DNA of 64,000 bases from an uncultured Psychrobacter sp. (GCA_947501045.1 CANMUI010000007.1:84480-148479), one strand, 5' to 3'; positions 18,273 to 28,137 are shown, counted from the first letter of the stretch. Program-made: numbers and translations. The notes: generated by a model not told the origin, from the letters alone.

Positions 18273-18610
18273 ATTGGGCTGGTTTTTCGGTAAGCTAGCT
18301 TTTTATCGAACTAATTTTTATTAAGCTATCAATATACTAACAATTTTCATTTAGCTAAGTTTATGTTCTTGATTTAGCACATACTACAAAGCAAAAAGCT
18401 ATCAATGTAACAAGAAGTTTCATATATATACCTATCTACCCTTAGTACTGACAATACTTGCAAATCTTAACCCCTAAGCCATCAAACACTGACATAGGAT
18501 ACGAAGTATTTTGTTACTATATATACATCGTTAGCAAACAAGGCGATGAAAATATAATTCTAAAACTAGTAAATAACTTGTTTGTCAAAATGTGTTCTAA
18601 GGAGATAATA
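18273..18610. other. Intergenic region before the porin-like gene
   Basis: 338 bp of AT-rich sequence without a credible gene. An open frame reaches back from the porin-like gene to 18458, but the ribosome site and signal peptide place the start at 18611, so this stretch is probably the promoter and 5' leader. I see no clear -35/-10 pair. Confidence 0.4.
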
Positions 18611-19177
18611 ATGAAAACTTTACAGAAAACTCTATTAGCATTAGCGGTTGGTTCTTTAGTAAGCGTAGGTGCCCAAGCGGCCATTACTTATGGTAATGGT
18701 TATACTGGTACTCCCTATGTCGGTGTAAAAGTTGGTCAATTCGATTTAGATACCAGTGGTGCAGATGATCCAACAGCTTACGGTATTTATGGTGGTTTCA
18801 ACTTTGATCCTAATTTTGGCGTAGAAGCTGAGTATATGGGTTCAGATGATGCTGACTATTATAACGGCGAAATTGATGCCAAGACTTATGGTGTTTATGG
18901 TACTTATCGCTATTATGTCCCTAACACCGCTTTATATGGTAAAGCCAAACTAGGTGTAGCTCGTACGAAGATTGATGGTGATAGTAATGAGCTTATTACC
19001 AATGCTAATGGTGATATCGTTAGAAGATTTGATTCTGTCTCAGATAGCGATACTCGAGTAGCAGGTGGTTTAGGTCTAGGCTATGCTGTTAATCAAGATA
19101 TTGGTATTGAAGCTGAATACGACATCGTTGGTAGCGATGCTGATCTATGGACAATTGGTGCTCATTTAAAATTCTAA
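18611..19177 (+). CDS. Outer-membrane beta-barrel protein (8-strand, OmpA/OmpX-like)
   Basis: 188 aa. Signal peptide MKTLQKTLLALAVGSLVSVGAQA ends at an AQA site; the rest alternates polar and aromatic residues in beta-strands (GTPYVGVKVGQFDLD, YGIYGGFNFDPNFGVEAEYMG, KTYGVYGTYRYYVP) and ends with Phe (AHLKF), the BAM signature. There is no OmpA-like peptidoglycan domain, so it is a barrel-only protein. GGAGATAATA precedes the ATG. Adhesin, transport or structural roles are all possible. Confidence 0.85.
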   Translation: MKTLQKTLLALAVGSLVSVGAQAAITYGNGYTGTPYVGVKVGQFDLDTSGADDPTAYGIYGGFNFDPNFGVEAEYMGSDDADYYNGEIDAKTYGVYGTYRYYVPNTALYGKAKLGVARTKIDGDSNELITNANGDIVRRFDSVSDSDTRVAGGLGLGYAVNQDIGIEAEYDIVGSDADLWTIGAHLKF

Positions 19178-19237
19178 GCACCTAGTCAATAATGTATATT
19201 ATTAATAGTATATATTACAAAGCTTAATAATTAATAG

Positions 19238-19266
19238 AAACGACTACATCATGTGGTCGTTTTTTT
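19238..19266 (+). terminator. Terminator of the outer-membrane protein gene
   Basis: AAACGACTACA/TGTGGTCGTTT (19238-19262) with a TCA loop and one G-U pair, followed by a T-run. Confidence 0.9.
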
Positions 19267-19418
19267 ATGCTTTTTATTAAAACAATAACTTTTAGGTTCT
19301 TATTTTTGGTAAGCTATAAATAACAGTATATTATTGATTTTTAAGACAATGTTATCTGAAAATCTATGCTACATTGGAATATGAGAAGAAAGGTAGAAAG
19401 GCATAAGGGGATAAGACA

Positions 19419-20036
19419 ATGATTGAGACTATTTGGATGATTGAACCTTGGCATTGGTTGGTACTAGGCTTTTTGTTGATGATTGCTGAGATATTTATTC
19501 CAACTTTTGCAAGTCTTTGGTTTGGTGCTGCTGCTATCATTGTCGCCGCTTTAGCGTGGTTATTACCCGTTCCTGTAGTGATACAAATATTGATTTGGTT
19601 GGGGCTCTCAGTAGTATTTATGTTTGCATGGGTCAAGTACATGAAACCTTTATCGATAAATCGTACCAAAGCTGGATTGGGCGCCAGCGTTATTATCGGT
19701 GAGACTGGCATGATAGTACTTAAACCACAAGCGGATGCTTTAGGACTGGTACGCTTTAATGTACCAATTGTAGGCGCAGATGAATGGCTTTGTCGTACTG
19801 ACGATGAAAGCGTTGAAGTTGGTGATCGAGTAGTTGTTACTGGTGTTAGTGGCAATGAGCTGATCGTAGCACCTACCAAACGTATCATGGCTCCCAGCTC
19901 TGCTGCTAACCGTCCTGATATTACCCCTGCGGTTGTCAAGCATAGCGTTGCCAGTAAAGTTAAGGCTAGTAAATTAAACCTAGATAAACCTGACTTAGAT
20001 AGAGCTCGTCTCAATAAGAAGTTTATAGATAAATAA
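19419..20036 (+). CDS. NfeD-family membrane protein
   Basis: 205 aa. Three to four hydrophobic segments in residues 8-75 (HWLVLGFLLMIAEIFIP, SLWFGAAAIIVAALAWLLPVPVVIQILIWLGLSVVFMFAW), then the soluble OB-fold domain typical of NfeD (ASVIIGETGMIVLKP...VEVGDRVVVTGVSGNELIV) and a basic tail. AAGGGGAT precedes the ATG. NfeD proteins pair with stomatin/SPFH proteins, as seen 165 bp downstream. They are thought to organise membrane microdomains. Confidence 0.87.
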   Translation: MIETIWMIEPWHWLVLGFLLMIAEIFIPTFASLWFGAAAIIVAALAWLLPVPVVIQILIWLGLSVVFMFAWVKYMKPLSINRTKAGLGASVIIGETGMIVLKPQADALGLVRFNVPIVGADEWLCRTDDESVEVGDRVVVTGVSGNELIVAPTKRIMAPSSAANRPDITPAVVKHSVASKVKASKLNLDKPDLDRARLNKKFIDK

Positions 20037-20200
20037 GCAGTTAAAACCCTTGAGTGATAAGAGGTTATGCCAAAGTTTCTATTCAGTATTATCAAGTCCT
20101 GCCCAGCTCAGTAAAGTAAATTATTAGTACACAGAGTAAAAGAGATCAAATAAACAGGGCATTGCTGCAGAATAGTTAGTAATAGTCCAAGGAGAGTGTT

Positions 20201-21082
20201 ATGAACAGTATTTTAAGTAACCTAAATAGTATCAGTATTGTCATGCTGATATTAGCAGCCTTAGTGATCTTTACCGTCTTTAAAGGCGTACGTATTGTAC
20301 CGCAAGGTTACAAATGGGTGGTTCAGCGTTTAGGGAAATATAATCAAACGCTAGAACCAGGCCTGACTTTAATTATTCCTTTTATCGATAGAGTGGCATA
20401 CAAAGTAACTACTAAAGACATTGTATTAGATATTCCGTCACAAGAGGTGATTACTCGCGATAACGTGGTAATAATTGCCAATGCTGTCGCTTATATTAAT
20501 ATCGTTCGTCCCGATAAAGCCGTTTATGGTATTGAAGATTATGAGTATGGTATTCGTAATTTAGTACAAACGTCTCTACGTTCAATCATCGGTGAGATGG
20601 ACCTTGATAATGCTTTATCTAGCCGCGATGAGATCAAAGCCCTGCTCAAGCACGCCATCTCAGAAGATATCGCAGATTGGGGTATCACCTTGAAGACGGT
20701 TGAGATTCAAGACATTAATCCTTCGCAAACCATGCAAGCATCGATGGAAGAGCAAGCAGCGGCAGAGCGTCTACGCCGAGCAACAGTTACGCGCGCCGAT
20801 GGTCAAAAGCAAGCGGCTATCTTGGAGGCTGATGGTCGCCTAGAAGCCTCACGCCGTGATGCTGAAGCGCAAGTGGTACTCGCCAAGGGTTCAGAGGAGT
20901 CTATTCGTCTGATCACCGCTGCTATGGGTGATGAAGAGATGCCAATTGTCTACTTACTAGGTGAGCAGTATATTAAATCGATTCGTAAGCTAGCAGAGTC
21001 TGATAACGCAAAAATGGTGGTATTACCTGCTGATATTTTGAGCACCGTTAAAGGTATGGTGGGCGACAAGCTTAAAGTCTAA
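20201..21082 (+). CDS. SPFH/stomatin-like protein (QmcA type)
   Basis: 293 aa. An N-terminal membrane anchor (residues 10-28) is followed by the SPFH/band-7 domain: RIVPQGYKWVVQRLGKYNQTLEPGL and IPSQEVITRDNV. A coiled coil with Ala/Glu repeats (EEQAAAERLRRATVTRADGQKQAAILEADGRLEASRRDAEAQ) and a conserved C-terminus (VYLLGEQYIKSIRKLAES) complete it. GGAGAG precedes the ATG. Probably forms a membrane oligomer with the NfeD protein; a role in quality control near FtsH is known for QmcA/HflKC relatives. Confidence 0.92.
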   Translation: MNSILSNLNSISIVMLILAALVIFTVFKGVRIVPQGYKWVVQRLGKYNQTLEPGLTLIIPFIDRVAYKVTTKDIVLDIPSQEVITRDNVVIIANAVAYINIVRPDKAVYGIEDYEYGIRNLVQTSLRSIIGEMDLDNALSSRDEIKALLKHAISEDIADWGITLKTVEIQDINPSQTMQASMEEQAAAERLRRATVTRADGQKQAAILEADGRLEASRRDAEAQVVLAKGSEESIRLITAAMGDEEMPIVYLLGEQYIKSIRKLAESDNAKMVVLPADILSTVKGMVGDKLKV

Positions 21083-21111
21083 TGGATATATTGTAGTTAT
21101 TTAAAGCAAAA

Positions 21112-21136
21112 AAGACCTCAAGTGAGGTCCTTTTTG
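21112..21136. terminator. Bidirectional terminator between SPFH gene and hemN
   Basis: GACCTCA/TGAGGTC (21114-21129) with a 2-nt AG centre that must open on folding. It is flanked by A-runs on the left and T-runs on the right, so it serves both convergent genes. Confidence 0.85.
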
Positions 21137-21168
21137 TTTTTAGATTTTAAATTGGTCTTTAAGATGTC

Positions 21169-22707
21169 CTAAATCACTTTAGAGAAGCGATTTTTATGCT
21201 TTTTATCGAGGTACTCATCAAATACCATCGCCACATTTCGTCCTAGCAAGCGTCCTTTTGGGAGCACTCGAATGCCTGCGGCATCCATATCAATGAGCTT
21301 ATCGTCTTGCATGGCGCCAAGCTGCCTGATCTCATCAATAAAGTAGGTGATGGCGTCAATACCGAATTTTTGATTAACGTCTTTAAAATCGATATAGTCA
21401 TGACAGAGCAGATTCATAATCACATATTCACGCAAGCGATCTTTGATAGAGGTTTTGATATATCTGACCGCTGGCATAACGCTTGGATTGCTACGCGCCG
21501 CATTAATACGATCTTGATACACTTGTAGATCGGTATCATTTTGCAAAATATAACGAGTATTGCTATTGGCAATCTGACTGATCGCTGAAACTCCAAAACC
21601 TAATAAATCACAGTCGCCCATGATGGTATAACCTTGAAAATTACGATGCAGATGGCCTTCACGCTGGGCTATTGCCAGCTCATCATCAGGCTTGGCAAAG
21701 TGATCAATACCGATGTATTGATAGCCTGCCTGAGTTAAAGTATCGATGGTATCTCCTAGCATTTTGAGCTTGTCACTAGGACTGGGTAGATCTTCATCTT
21801 TAATCTGGCGCTGGGCTTTAAAGCGTTCAGGCAGATGCGCGTAGTTAAATACCGACAAACGATCAGGCGACATCTCGATAATACGGGCGACCGTTTTCTT
21901 AAAAGTCTCTGGCGTTTGATGCGGCAAACCATAAATCAGGTCGAGGTTGATAGAGTGAAACCCTAAAGCGCGTGCCTCAGTTAATACATTCTCAATCAGC
22001 TCGGCTGAATGCACACGATTGACGGCAATTTGTACCGTTTCATCTAGATCTTGTACGCCAAGACTGACCCGATTAAAACCTAAGCTACGCAGCGTTTTAA
22101 GGGTATTATCTCCCAGCTCACGCGGGTCGATCTCAATAGAATAATCGCCTTCGTCTTCTGGCAAAAAATCAAACTGTGTACCTAAAAACTCCCAAAGCTG
22201 TACCATCTCCTCATCGCTCAAAAAGGTCGGTGTCCCTCCGCCTAAATGTAGCTGTTTAACCAGCGGATTGTCTTCTCCTTTTGGATTAGATAATAGACTG
22301 CGCTTATGCTTAATCTCGCTAAAGAGATACTCTAGATAATCGCCTGAGTCGCTATTCTTTTTAGTAATAATTTTATTACAAGCACAGTAGTAGCAAAGAT
22401 GACGACAAAAAGGAATATGAAAATAGAGCGATAACGGCGCGTGCGCCTCACGACTTTTTAGTATTTTATGCTCTAAACCATCGGGTATCTCCGAGAATTC
22501 TAAAGCGGTCGGGTAGGAGGTATAGCGTGGCCCTGAGCGATTGTATTTATTGATAAGCGCTTCATCAAAGCTTGGTAGCTGTTTGCTCATTATACTACCG
22601 CGCATACTAGCATAAGGATTGGTCGGCTGAACAACAGGACGAACCGTACTGGGCTGCTCACCAGCGTGATTATAAGGCTGCTGAGGATAGTTATGGGACT
22701 GGGTCAT
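21169..22707 (-). CDS. hemN: Oxygen-independent coproporphyrinogen III oxidase
   Basis: Radical-SAM enzyme of anaerobic haem synthesis. The CxxxCxxC cluster is in HIPFCRHLCYYCACNK, followed by GGGTPT. The conserved start ALINKYNRSGPRYTSYPTA sits near residue 49. The family normally begins close to this motif, so the first 39 residues (Pro/Gln/Asn-rich) may be untranslated; internal ATGs at 22605 and 22590 are alternatives. As given, 512 aa. Confidence 0.95.
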   Translation of the reverse strand: MTQSHNYPQQPYNHAGEQPSTVRPVVQPTNPYASMRGSIMSKQLPSFDEALINKYNRSGPRYTSYPTALEFSEIPDGLEHKILKSREAHAPLSLYFHIPFCRHLCYYCACNKIITKKNSDSGDYLEYLFSEIKHKRSLLSNPKGEDNPLVKQLHLGGGTPTFLSDEEMVQLWEFLGTQFDFLPEDEGDYSIEIDPRELGDNTLKTLRSLGFNRVSLGVQDLDETVQIAVNRVHSAELIENVLTEARALGFHSINLDLIYGLPHQTPETFKKTVARIIEMSPDRLSVFNYAHLPERFKAQRQIKDEDLPSPSDKLKMLGDTIDTLTQAGYQYIGIDHFAKPDDELAIAQREGHLHRNFQGYTIMGDCDLLGFGVSAISQIANSNTRYILQNDTDLQVYQDRINAARSNPSVMPAVRYIKTSIKDRLREYVIMNLLCHDYIDFKDVNQKFGIDAITYFIDEIRQLGAMQDDKLIDMDAAGIRVLPKGRLLGRNVAMVFDEYLDKKHKNRFSKVI

Positions 22708-22890
22708 AGAGACAAATTCCTTATACTAAGTTTATAGGTCTATAAGGGCTAATAGTTATCATAAATTGTGGTTCATATACGTTTTTAGCTTAGTAATAAT
22801 GGTTGGATATACGACCGTTATTATAACAAATCCTCAATGCTAGTGGGGTGGTCGCTCAGTTTTGTTTTCTGTTTAGAATCAATTTGCTAG

Positions 22891-23841
22891 CTAGGTTTTA
22901 TCTAAACTGTTCCAAAAATTCTGTAAGTGTCGACGTTCACTGCTGGTTATCTCGTCTTTGAGGTTCATAAAAAACACCTCTTTTAGCTGTACTAAAAGCT
23001 CATCGACACTAGCAAGTATTTTGGTTTGACTGGGCTTGCCCAATTCATGCTTGTGATATTTATTATTAAATAACGTATGTTTGACCCCATTTTCCTCAGC
23101 TCTTGATACCATAATCTTATCTTTAAAAGGCGATTTTGGATAAGTAGAGATATACCAGTTACCAACGATCATATCTATTTTAATCTGCGGTAATAGATCA
23201 AAGACATAGAGCATCTGCCACTCTGATTTGACCTCGCTGCACAGAATATAGCGCTCATAATTCACTTCGGCATGAGTAAGGATCGGATTCTTAGATTGAT
23301 CATCAAAGCTCTCATCTCTAATAATCTTGTAGTTGCCATGTGGGGTGGTTTGTATCTGTGCCGCCTTGTTCTCCTGAGCACTACTTTGATCTTGGTTCTG
23401 TTGATTATAAGCAAATACTAAAGGCGCAGTGGGTACCTGACCACCAAAACCGACATCGACTAAATAGTTTCGCTCCTCAATAGTCATTATGATAGCCATA
23501 TGAGTACGAGCATTACGGCGCTCAATCTGGTTGTCAATAATGACAATGCCGGTCACGATACGGGCCTCGTAGCCCAAATGACGTAGTAGCGCTAAAAATA
23601 AGCCATTAAGCTCATAACAATAACCTCCTAAGCGGCGCTCTATTACTTTGTTATAGATACTAGCTTCTTCTAGGTCAACCGGCCGATCTAAAACGGTGGT
23701 TAAGCTTTGAAAAGGATACTGGGTTAAATGCGCTATTTGTAAGCGTTGTAGAGTCTCCAAATCAGGTGTAATTGTTTTATTAATTTCAGGCTCTGTAAAC
23801 CCAAGCTACGCAAGATAATGGGTGTAATTAATATCAGTCAT
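22891..23841 (-). pseudogene. nat: Arylamine N-acetyltransferase gene with nonsense codon
   Basis: The family N-terminus is readable from an ATG at 23841 with an AGGA site: MTDINYTHYLA, then TAG at 23808-23806, then LGFTEPEINKTITPDLETLQRLQ. The frame continues open to 22891. The catalytic triad is intact: Cys in GGYCYELN, His in ARTHMAII, Asp in LVDVGFGG (Cys75 in full-length numbering). The open frame begins at a TTG (23760) with no ribosome site and would lack the first 27 residues, a helix of the family fold. Either a recent single-base loss of function, or stop-codon readthrough. NATs acetylate arylamines and hydrazines with acetyl-CoA. Confidence 0.82.
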
Positions 23842-24230
23842 AAAGAATCCTAATTTATCTTTTTTTGTTGCAGAACAAAGAGTTACTCAACAATATAGGG
23901 TTTGTAACTCTAAAATTCTAGATCTACAAAATAGCATTTTAATCTCAACGATAAATGAGACGACGAGCGATTTTTCTATTTTAAATGAACAATTGTTATG
24001 ATTTAGTCAATTAATAATGCTAATATTAGCAATTAAGTTTCGTAGTAAAGTCAATCCTAGATAGAATTGGCACACTCTATGCGCTACTAGTATTACTCTT
24101 CCTTGCGTACTGTATCGTTGCAGCCAGAGGCTGCGCGAGATTGTTACCAGCAGCACTTTACCTATTCCAAAGTGTGTCAACTATAAAGTGCGTTGTCGAT
24201 AAAAAGCTTGAGTTTTTAATAGCTAGTTTT
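23842..24230. other. Intergenic region, nat pseudogene to small membrane protein (389 bp)
   Basis: Contains repeat copy A at 24081-24156 and AT-rich sequence. No other gene or clear promoter was seen. Confidence 0.5.
24081..24156 (-). repeat. Interspersed palindromic element, copy A
   Basis: 76 bp with terminal inverted repeats related to GTGCTGCTGGTAT (right arm TTACCAGCAGCAC perfect for the core; left arm GCGCTACTAGTAT degenerate). The interior carries CTTGCGTACTG and AGAGGCTGCGC, shared with the other copies. Same orientation as copy B. It lies between the nat pseudogene and a small membrane-protein gene. Confidence 0.8.
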
Positions 24231-24494
24231 ATGGAGTATGTAGCTTTGATAAGTTGGTTGATTTTTTATCTGTTAGTCAGTCTATTCAACTATTGGATAG
24301 TATTTTGGGGCGGCGCTCACAGAATTGAAGGTTGGTTGTCTTTTATTTTGGTAGGCTGGTTTGCTTGGGACTGGAAGGCAGAACAAATAAGATTCTATGT
24401 ATCCATTATGTGGTTTGTCTTTACCTTATTATTTATATATGGCTTATTTAACCAAGATTTTCGTGACGAGTATCTTTTTTACTATTTTAATTAG
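24231..24494 (+). CDS. Small hydrophobic protein, unknown
   Basis: 87 aa, mostly Trp/Phe/Tyr-rich membrane segments: LISWLIFYLLVSLFNYWIVFW, WLSFILVGWFAWDW, FYVSIMWFVFTLLFIYGLF. The frame is open back to 24141 inside the repeat element, but the ATG at 24231 gives a natural membrane-protein start. No strong ribosome site was found. Family not recognised; I accept it as a gene only with moderate confidence. Confidence 0.5.
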   Translation: MEYVALISWLIFYLLVSLFNYWIVFWGGAHRIEGWLSFILVGWFAWDWKAEQIRFYVSIMWFVFTLLFIYGLFNQDFRDEYLFYYFN

Positions 24495-24620
24495 CTGTAT
24501 TTTCTAGATGATTTTCTCTAGGTTACGATTTCTAAGTCATATTTCAAATAATAAGAGACAACATTTGCGCACTTATAATTAATACTTTATTATCAATAGA
24601 CCTCTTATTAGGGAACGCTC

Positions 24621-26207
24621 ATGTCGTTTGCGCAAGTTTATACCCGCTCCGTTGTCGGTCTCCATGCTCCAAAAGTTATTATTGAAGTGCATCTATCACA
24701 AGGCTTACCCGCTTTAACTATTGTCGGATTGCCAGAAGCAGCCGTTCGCGAAAGCAAAGATCGGGTACGCTCCGCTATTCTCAATTCAGGCTTTCAGTTT
24801 CCCAATCGCCGCTTAACCATTAATTTGGCGCCTGCTGATTTGCCAAAGGACGGCGCGCGCCTTGATTTGCCGATAGCTATCGGTATCTTGGCCGCGAGCG
24901 ATCAGCTTGATCCGGAAGTATTATCGAAGTTTGAGTTTATCGGCGAGCTGGCGCTCAATGGTAATCTACGCCAAGTAACTGGTAGTCTAGCCGTAGCGCG
25001 TGCAATAAAAGCAGAAGCTTTAGCTGCTAAAACGGCGAAAGTAGCAGCAAATAACAGCGCGCAAAACCAGCAATCGCAACCACAGTTACATCCTCAATTA
25101 CATCCTCAGTTAATAGTACCAATGGATAATGGGGCAGAGGCCAGCCGTGTTGAGGGAGTAGAAATTCTAAGTGCTGAGAGTCTAAAAGCGGTCTGTGATC
25201 ACTTGCAATCGTTAGCTGATCCAAACGCTAGCGATCAGCGTTTAGCAGTGGTCATTCCCAACACTACTCAAAAGCACGTAGGTTATAAAGTCGATCTTGC
25301 CGATGTTAAAGGGCAGCATCATGCAAGGCGAGCGCTTGAGATTGCCGCAGCTGGCGGGCATTCATTGTTATTCACTGGACCACCGGGCTCTGGTAAGACC
25401 TTAATGGCGGCGCGTCTGCCCACTATCCTGCCGGATTTAAGTGACGAAGATGCATTAGAGGTGGCGAGCACTTATTCGGTCGCCGATAGCGATTATGATT
25501 ATGGTACACGTCCCTTTAGGCAAGTGCATCATACTATATCTGCTGTGGCCTTGGTCGGTGGTGGCTCACGTCCCAAACCGGGTGAGATTACGCTTGCCAA
25601 TCGTGGAGTTTTATTTTTGGATGAACTGCCCGAATTTGAGCGTAGCGTGCTTGAGGTATTGCGTCAGCCGTTAGAAGCTAAGCAAGTCACTATCAGCCGT
25701 GCCAACTCACAAATGACTTTTCCGGCTAATTTTCAATTGGTAGCCGCGATGAATCCGTGTCCTTGCGGCTACGATGGTGATGCCTCTAACCGTTGTCGCT
25801 GCCGACCTGAACAGATTAAGCGCTACCAAGATAAGCTCTCAGGGCCGCTACTCGACCGTATCGACTTGCATATTACCGTACCAGCGCTACCCATTAGCGA
25901 TCTGCAAAACGCGCAAGTAGGTGAGGCATCCAAGCAAGTAAGAGCTCGAGTATCAGCTGCGCATCAGCGTCAATTGGCACGGCAAAGCAAAGTCAATAAT
26001 GAGCTAAGTCCTAGCGAAGTTGATAGTTATGTGCCATTAGGTGAGAGTGAGCAGCAGCTACTACAAATGGCGCAGCAGCGGCTCAACTTATCAGCGCGTG
26101 GTTATCACCGCGTACTGCGAGTGGCGCGTACTATTGCTGATTTAGCAGATAGTATTGACGTCACTAGCGCCCATGTGTCTGAGGCGCTAAGTTATCGCAG
26201 CAAGTAA
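24621..26207 (+). CDS. comM: ComM/YifB family Mg-chelatase-like AAA+ ATPase
   Basis: Hexameric helicase that promotes branch migration of transforming DNA; also called YifB. N-terminal Lon-protease-like domain (VVGLHAPKVIIEVHLSQGLPALTIVGLPEAAVRESKDRVRSAI). Walker A GPPGSGKT, Walker B LFLDELPEF, a Cys-rich zinc-type loop PCPCGYDGDASNRCRCRPEQI, then a C-terminal helical domain. 528 aa. A linker near residues 150-165 holds three degenerate LHPQ repeats. Together with dprA it points to natural transformation. Confidence 0.96.
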   Translation: MSFAQVYTRSVVGLHAPKVIIEVHLSQGLPALTIVGLPEAAVRESKDRVRSAILNSGFQFPNRRLTINLAPADLPKDGARLDLPIAIGILAASDQLDPEVLSKFEFIGELALNGNLRQVTGSLAVARAIKAEALAAKTAKVAANNSAQNQQSQPQLHPQLHPQLIVPMDNGAEASRVEGVEILSAESLKAVCDHLQSLADPNASDQRLAVVIPNTTQKHVGYKVDLADVKGQHHARRALEIAAAGGHSLLFTGPPGSGKTLMAARLPTILPDLSDEDALEVASTYSVADSDYDYGTRPFRQVHHTISAVALVGGGSRPKPGEITLANRGVLFLDELPEFERSVLEVLRQPLEAKQVTISRANSQMTFPANFQLVAAMNPCPCGYDGDASNRCRCRPEQIKRYQDKLSGPLLDRIDLHITVPALPISDLQNAQVGEASKQVRARVSAAHQRQLARQSKVNNELSPSEVDSYVPLGESEQQLLQMAQQRLNLSARGYHRVLRVARTIADLADSIDVTSAHVSEALSYRSK

Positions 26208-26244
26208 TTTTTTGGTTGAAACACTTTAAAAGTGTTACCGTTCA

Positions 26245-26320
26245 GTGCTGCTGGTATTAATTTCACTTGCGTGCTGTGTCTACGCTGACAGAGGCTGCGC
26301 AAAATTAATACCAGCAACAC
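26245..26320 (-). repeat. Interspersed palindromic element, copy B
   Basis: 76 bp; arms GTGCTGCTGGTATTAATTT and RC of AAATTAATACCAGCAACAC. The interior again has CTTGCGTGCTGTG and GAGGCTGCGC. It lies between the convergent genes comM and fhs. Confidence 0.85.
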
Positions 26321-26370
26321 ATGGTTAAATATGTTAGTTTTATTTGGAATTGACTATAAGTAGTTTTTAA

Positions 26371-28137
26371 TTAGAATAGCCCAGTAATATTACCAACCTC
26401 ATCAACGTTAATGCGCTCAGCTGAGGGCACTTTTGGCAAACCTGGCATCTTCATAATAGGGCCACAAATTACCACGATAAACCCGGCACCCGATGAGATA
26501 CTGATATCACGCACGTGAATAGTAAAGCCCACCGGTCGTCCCAGCAGCTTGGCATCGTCGCTGAGTGAATACGGGGTTTTGGCAATACATATTGGGATTC
26601 TGTCTAACCCTAATACTTCTAACTGGCGTATCTTGGATTGGGCTTGGCTGCTGATATCGATATCAGCAGCACCATAAATGCGCTGCGCCACCATACGAAT
26701 TTTATAGGCGATGCTATGGTCACTATCGTAAGCTAGCTTAAAGGTACTAGGATTATGCTCCTGCTCAGCAAGTAAAGTTAACAAAGTATTGGCTAAGTCC
26801 TCCCCGCCAGCGCCGCCCTTTTCCCATACTTGCGTAATAGCAACTTCTACTCCCTTTGACTCGCAAGTCTCGCGTACCAGCTCAACCTCAGCGTCGGTAT
26901 CGCTGATAAAATGGTTGATCGCGACTACCACAGGTAAGCCGTAGACTTGTTGCATATTTTCGATATGTTTAAATAGGTTTGGTAGCCCGCGTTTAAGAGC
27001 GGGTAGATTCTCTTGCGTCAGCTCATCTTTGAGCACACCGCCATTATATTTTAGCGCCCGAATAGTAGCTACGATGACCGCAGCGTCAGGTGTTAGACCT
27101 GACAGTCGGCACTTGATATCACAAAAATTTTGCGCGCCCAAATCAGCGCCAAAGCCAGCTTCTGTCAAAGTATAATCAGACAGATGCATGGCAACGCGAG
27201 TAGCAACGACTGAATTGCAGCCGTGGGCGATATTGGCAAACGGGCCGCCATGGACGATAGCAGGCGTGCCCTCAATGGTCTGTACCAAGTTGGGTTTGAT
27301 GGCTTCTTTTAGTAGTGCCGCCATGGCACCGTGTGCATTAAGGTCACGAGCATAAACAGGCTGTTTGTCGCTATTAAGAGCGACTAAGATATTACCCAAA
27401 CGCTGTTTTAGATCAGCAAGATCGGTAGCCAGACAAAAAATGGCCATAACCTCTGAGGCCACGGTAATATCAAAACCATCTTCACGCACTACGCCATCAG
27501 TGCGCCTGCCCAAACCGCTGATGATATTGCGTAGCTGACGGTCATTCATGTCCATTGCGCGTCGCCAAAAGATTTGCTTGGGGTCAATATCCAAAGCATT
27601 ACCTTGGTAGATATGATTGTCAATTAGCGCTGCTAGTAGATTATTGGCCGCGCTAATAGCATGCAAGTCACCGGTAAAGTGCAGGTTGATATCTTCCATT
27701 GGCAGTACTTGCGCGTAACCGCCGCCAGCGGCGCCGCCTTTCATACCAAATACAGGCCCTAATGACGGCTCACGTATGGCCACGGTGGTTTTTTTACCGT
27801 TGTTTTGTTGTTTGTGCAGGCGGTTTAGCGCATCAGCGAGGCCAATAGTAACGGTGGTTTTGCCTTCACCAGCTGGCGTCGGGTTAATGGCGGTCACTAA
27901 GATCAATTTACTGCGCGCGGTTTTTATAGGTTTGGCAAACACAGCAGTTGGGTCTATTTTGGCTTTATAATGGCCATAGGGTTCTATATCTTGCGCCAAC
28001 AACCCCAATTGCTCGGCAATGGTATGGATAGGTTGGAGGATGGTATTTTGGGCAATAATGATATCGCTTGGCACTGCTGTATTTGCTAAGTTTATGCTAG
28101 GTGTTATATTGGCTGCAATCATATTTGATAATGTCAT
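26371..28137 (-). CDS. fhs: Formate-tetrahydrofolate ligase
   Basis: ATP-dependent ligase making 10-formyl-THF from formate, feeding one-carbon metabolism (including the Fmt reaction). The P-loop TPAGEGKTT, the conserved EPSLGPVFGMKGGAAGGGYAQV (positions ~120-145) and the C-terminal GAGFIVVICGPIMKMPGLP are diagnostic. The longer reading starts at a TTG (28176) with no ribosome site; the ATG at 28137 has AAGAGA upstream, giving 588 aa against the usual ~556. gph follows upstream on the same strand. Confidence 0.96.
   Translation of the reverse strand: MTLSNMIAANITPSINLANTAVPSDIIIAQNTILQPIHTIAEQLGLLAQDIEPYGHYKAKIDPTAVFAKPIKTARSKLILVTAINPTPAGEGKTTVTIGLADALNRLHKQQNNGKKTTVAIREPSLGPVFGMKGGAAGGGYAQVLPMEDINLHFTGDLHAISAANNLLAALIDNHIYQGNALDIDPKQIFWRRAMDMNDRQLRNIISGLGRRTDGVVREDGFDITVASEVMAIFCLATDLADLKQRLGNILVALNSDKQPVYARDLNAHGAMAALLKEAIKPNLVQTIEGTPAIVHGGPFANIAHGCNSVVATRVAMHLSDYTLTEAGFGADLGAQNFCDIKCRLSGLTPDAAVIVATIRALKYNGGVLKDELTQENLPALKRGLPNLFKHIENMQQVYGLPVVVAINHFISDTDAEVELVRETCESKGVEVAITQVWEKGGAGGEDLANTLLTLLAEQEHNPSTFKLAYDSDHSIAYKIRMVAQRIYGAADIDISSQAQSKIRQLEVLGLDRIPICIAKTPYSLSDDAKLLGRPVGFTIHVRDISISSGAGFIVVICGPIMKMPGLPKVPSAERINVDEVGNITGLF

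Noticed and set aside
22800..22860. GTGGTCGCTC string resembling the 35.6-kb element
   Set aside because: Only 10 bp match, too short to support a repeat copy.
24141..24230. Extended start of the small hydrophobic protein
   Set aside because: The extension lies partly inside palindromic element A and starts at TTG; an ATG at 24231 suits a membrane protein better.
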